From: Streptosporangiaceae bacterium
GTDB lineage: Bacteria; Actinomycetota; Actinomycetes; Streptosporangiales; Streptosporangiaceae
DNA length: 5,625 nucleotides
NCBI GenBank assembly: GCA_025934635.1
Contig: JAICWX010000461.1
Span: 1-5,625 of the forward strand
Reading direction: 5' to 3'
Part shown: piece after piece, positions 4,236-5,625 of the stretch
How positions within the stretch are numbered: the stretch's first letter is position 1
How the letters are laid out: each line of letters opens with the position of its first letter
Translations under genes and position numbers: made by a program
Notes under the pieces: model-generated
What the model was told of the DNA's origin: nothing
The model's input: the letters and a program-made list of their open reading frames with translations, nothing else
Database searches by the model: none

Positions 4236-5625
4236 GGCGCGATTCCCTTCTGCGCGGTGCTGGTCAAGTTAGCGGTCGTCGTGCCCGGAGCAGGATGGGC
4301 GGGTTTCGGATCGGTGGTATGCACCTGCGCCATCGTCACCTTCACCGCGGGGTTGATGATGTCGAGCACCGGCTGGGGATAGACGCCCCCCGCGATGAGC
4401 AGCACGACCAGCGGTGTGACCGCCAGCAGTTCCCTGGCCCGCAGGTCCTTCATCCGGGCGACCGCGTCTTGCACCGGACCGTTCATGGTCCGCTGGTACA
4501 TCCACAACAGGTAGAGCGCGGCCAGGATGATGTTGACGGTGGCGAAGACGGCGGCGACCTTGTACTTGGTGAAGGTGCCGATCAGCACCAGGAACTCGCT
4601 GACGAAGGGGGACAGCCCCGGCAGCGAGAGCCCGGCCATGGCGGACACGAGGAACAGCCCGGCCAGCAGCGGCGCGACCTTCTGCACGCCGCCGAAGTCC
4701 GCGATCCGGTCGGACCCGCGCCGGATGATCAGGAACCCGACCAGGATGAACAGCGCGCCGGTGACGAACCCGTGGTTGACCATCTGGAACGTCGCACCCG
4801 ACACGCCCTGGCTGGTCATGGCGAAGATGCCGAGGACGATGAGACCGAAGTGAGAAATGGACATGTAGCCCATCAGCCGCTTCAGGCCGGCCTGGCCGGT
4901 CGCCACGATCGCGCCGTACAAGACGCTGATCACCGCCAGCGTGATGACCAGTGGCGTGAAGTACTTCGCTCCGGCCGGGAACAGCTCGAAGCAGTACCGC
5001 AGCATGCCGAACGTCCCGACCTTGTCCATCATGCCGAGCATCAGCACGGCCGCGCCGGGCTGCGCCGAGTCCGCCGCGTCCGGCAGCCAGGTGTGGAACG
5101 GCCACAACGGCGCCTTGATCGCAAACGCGATGAAGAAGCCGAGGAACAGCCACTTGCTCACGGTCGGGCTCAGAGCCACGTGGATCAGCTGGCTGAACAG
5201 GAACGTTCCGTGGTGCCCGGTGGCGGGGCTTTCGGCGGAGTAGACGTACAGCGCGATGACCGCGACCAGCATGAGCAGCCCGCCGAGCAGGCTGTAGAGG
5301 AGAAACTTGACCGCCGCGTACTGCCGCCGCCCGGTCCCGTAGCTGCCGATCATGAAGTACATCGGCACCAGCATGGCCTCGAAGAACACGTAGAACAGGA
5401 AGACGTCGGTGGCCGCGAAGACGCCGATCATCATCGTCTCGAGCACCATCATCAGCGCGAAGTACGTCTTGACGCTGTGCCGCGGGCGCGGCGTGGCGGC
5501 GGAAGCGGCCGCGGGGGCACCCGGTGCCGGCGGGGCGCCGAGCACCCCGTCGGCGTCGTGCCAGGAGGCCAGCAGCACCACCGGCATCAGCACCGCGGTC
5601 ATCGCGATCAGGACCAGCGCGATGC
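4232..5625 (-). CDS. nuoM: NADH-quinone oxidoreductase subunit M (5' end outside window)
   Basis: The frame is open from the right edge to TGA 4232-4234, giving about 463 residues of a protein usually 500-560 long. The Met at 5602 is internal: the codons before it read IALVLIA and continue a membrane helix, so the true start lies upstream, beyond the window. NuoM is an antiporter-like proton-pumping subunit of complex I. Numbered from that Met, expected features are FYVFFEAMLVPMYFMIG with the TM5 glutamate E75, AIKAPLWPFHTWLPDA with the TM7 lysine K163, MDKVGTFGMLR with the TM8 lysine K194, YMSISHFG with H251, and LSPFVSEF with the TM12 glutamate E336. All key charged residues are thus present. 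A loop at about 21-40 is unusually rich in Ala and Pro, and the tail after residue 425 is polar with several Pro and Thr. It is followed directly by nuoN, overlapping by 4 bp; nuoL should lie upstream. Confidence 0.97.
   Translation of the reverse strand, partial: IALVLIAMTAVLMPVVLLASWHDADGVLGAPPAPGAPAAASAATPRPRHSVKTYFALMMVLETMMIGVFAATDVFLFYVFFEAMLVPMYFMIGSYGTGRRQYAAVKFLLYSLLGGLLMLVAVIALYVYSAESPATGHHGTFLFSQLIHVALSPTVSKWLFLGFFIAFAIKAPLWPFHTWLPDAADSAQPGAAVLMLGMMDKVGTFGMLRYCFELFPAGAKYFTPLVITLAVISVLYGAIVATGQAGLKRLMGYMSISHFGLIVLGIFAMTSQGVSGATFQMVNHGFVTGALFILVGFLIIRRGSDRIADFGGVQKVAPLLAGLFLVSAMAGLSLPGLSPFVSEFLVLIGTFTKYKVAAVFATVNIILAALYLLWMYQRTMNGPVQDAVARMKDLRARELLAVTPLVVLLIAGGVYPQPVLDIINPAVKVTMAQVHTTDPKPAHPAPGTTTANLTSTAQKGIAP
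4244..4250 (-). promoter_or_regulatory. nuoN ribosome binding site inside nuoM
   Basis: GAAGGGA on the minus strand lies 8 bases before the GTG start of nuoN, within the last codons of nuoM. Together with the GTGA stop/start overlap it supports the GTG at 4235 as the nuoN start. Confidence 0.6.

Noticed and set aside
1..5625. CRISPR arrays, tRNA or rRNA genes, insertion sequences, novel defence or mobile systems
   Set aside because: No regularly spaced repeats, tRNA-like folds, transposase motifs or unexplained large frames were seen. The window is almost fully occupied by known metabolic genes.

Overview
The window comes from the chromosome of a high-GC actinobacterium. GC is high throughout, third codon positions are strongly G/C, GTG starts are used, and the NuoM, NuoN and KorB sequences have the actinobacterial look (for example the NuoM stretch around MDKVGTFGMLRYC). 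I cannot name a genus from sequence alone.

Layout, left to right: (1) 1-672, plus strand: the last 223 residues of KorB, the beta subunit of 2-oxoglutarate:ferredoxin oxidoreductase. (2) 697-1308, minus strand: a TetR-family regulator, convergent with korB and 24 bp away. Its ligand-binding half is well preserved, but its DNA-recognition helix is abnormal. (3) 1309-1478: a 170-bp gap that holds, on the plus strand, a well-preserved C-terminal scrap of a LuxR-type helix-turn-helix protein. (4) 1479-2537, minus strand: a long-chain polyprenyl diphosphate synthase, the type that makes the menaquinone side chain. Its 3' end is tandemly duplicated over 18 bp including the stop codon. (5) 2538-2651: a 114-bp gap with two short perfect inverted repeats and a weak candidate promoter. 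(6) 2652-4235, minus strand: nuoN. (7) 4232-5625, minus strand: nuoM, whose 5' end lies beyond the window. nuoM and nuoN overlap by 4 bp (GTGA).

The genes make sense together as respiratory energy metabolism. NuoM and NuoN are proton-pumping membrane subunits of complex I. The polyprenyl synthase supplies the tail of menaquinone, the electron acceptor of complex I in these bacteria. KorAB is an oxidative TCA-cycle enzyme that hands electrons to ferredoxin. A nuo operon followed by a polyprenyl synthase and, nearby, korAB is as far as I recall a common actinomycete arrangement.

I found no new multi-gene system. The points most worth a second look are local: NuoN lacks the usually conserved TM8 lysine and has changed residues after TM7, the TetR protein has lost its normal recognition-helix signature, a LuxR remnant lies just upstream of it, and there is a duplicated gene end with a second in-frame stop. 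All family comparisons are from memory and by eye.
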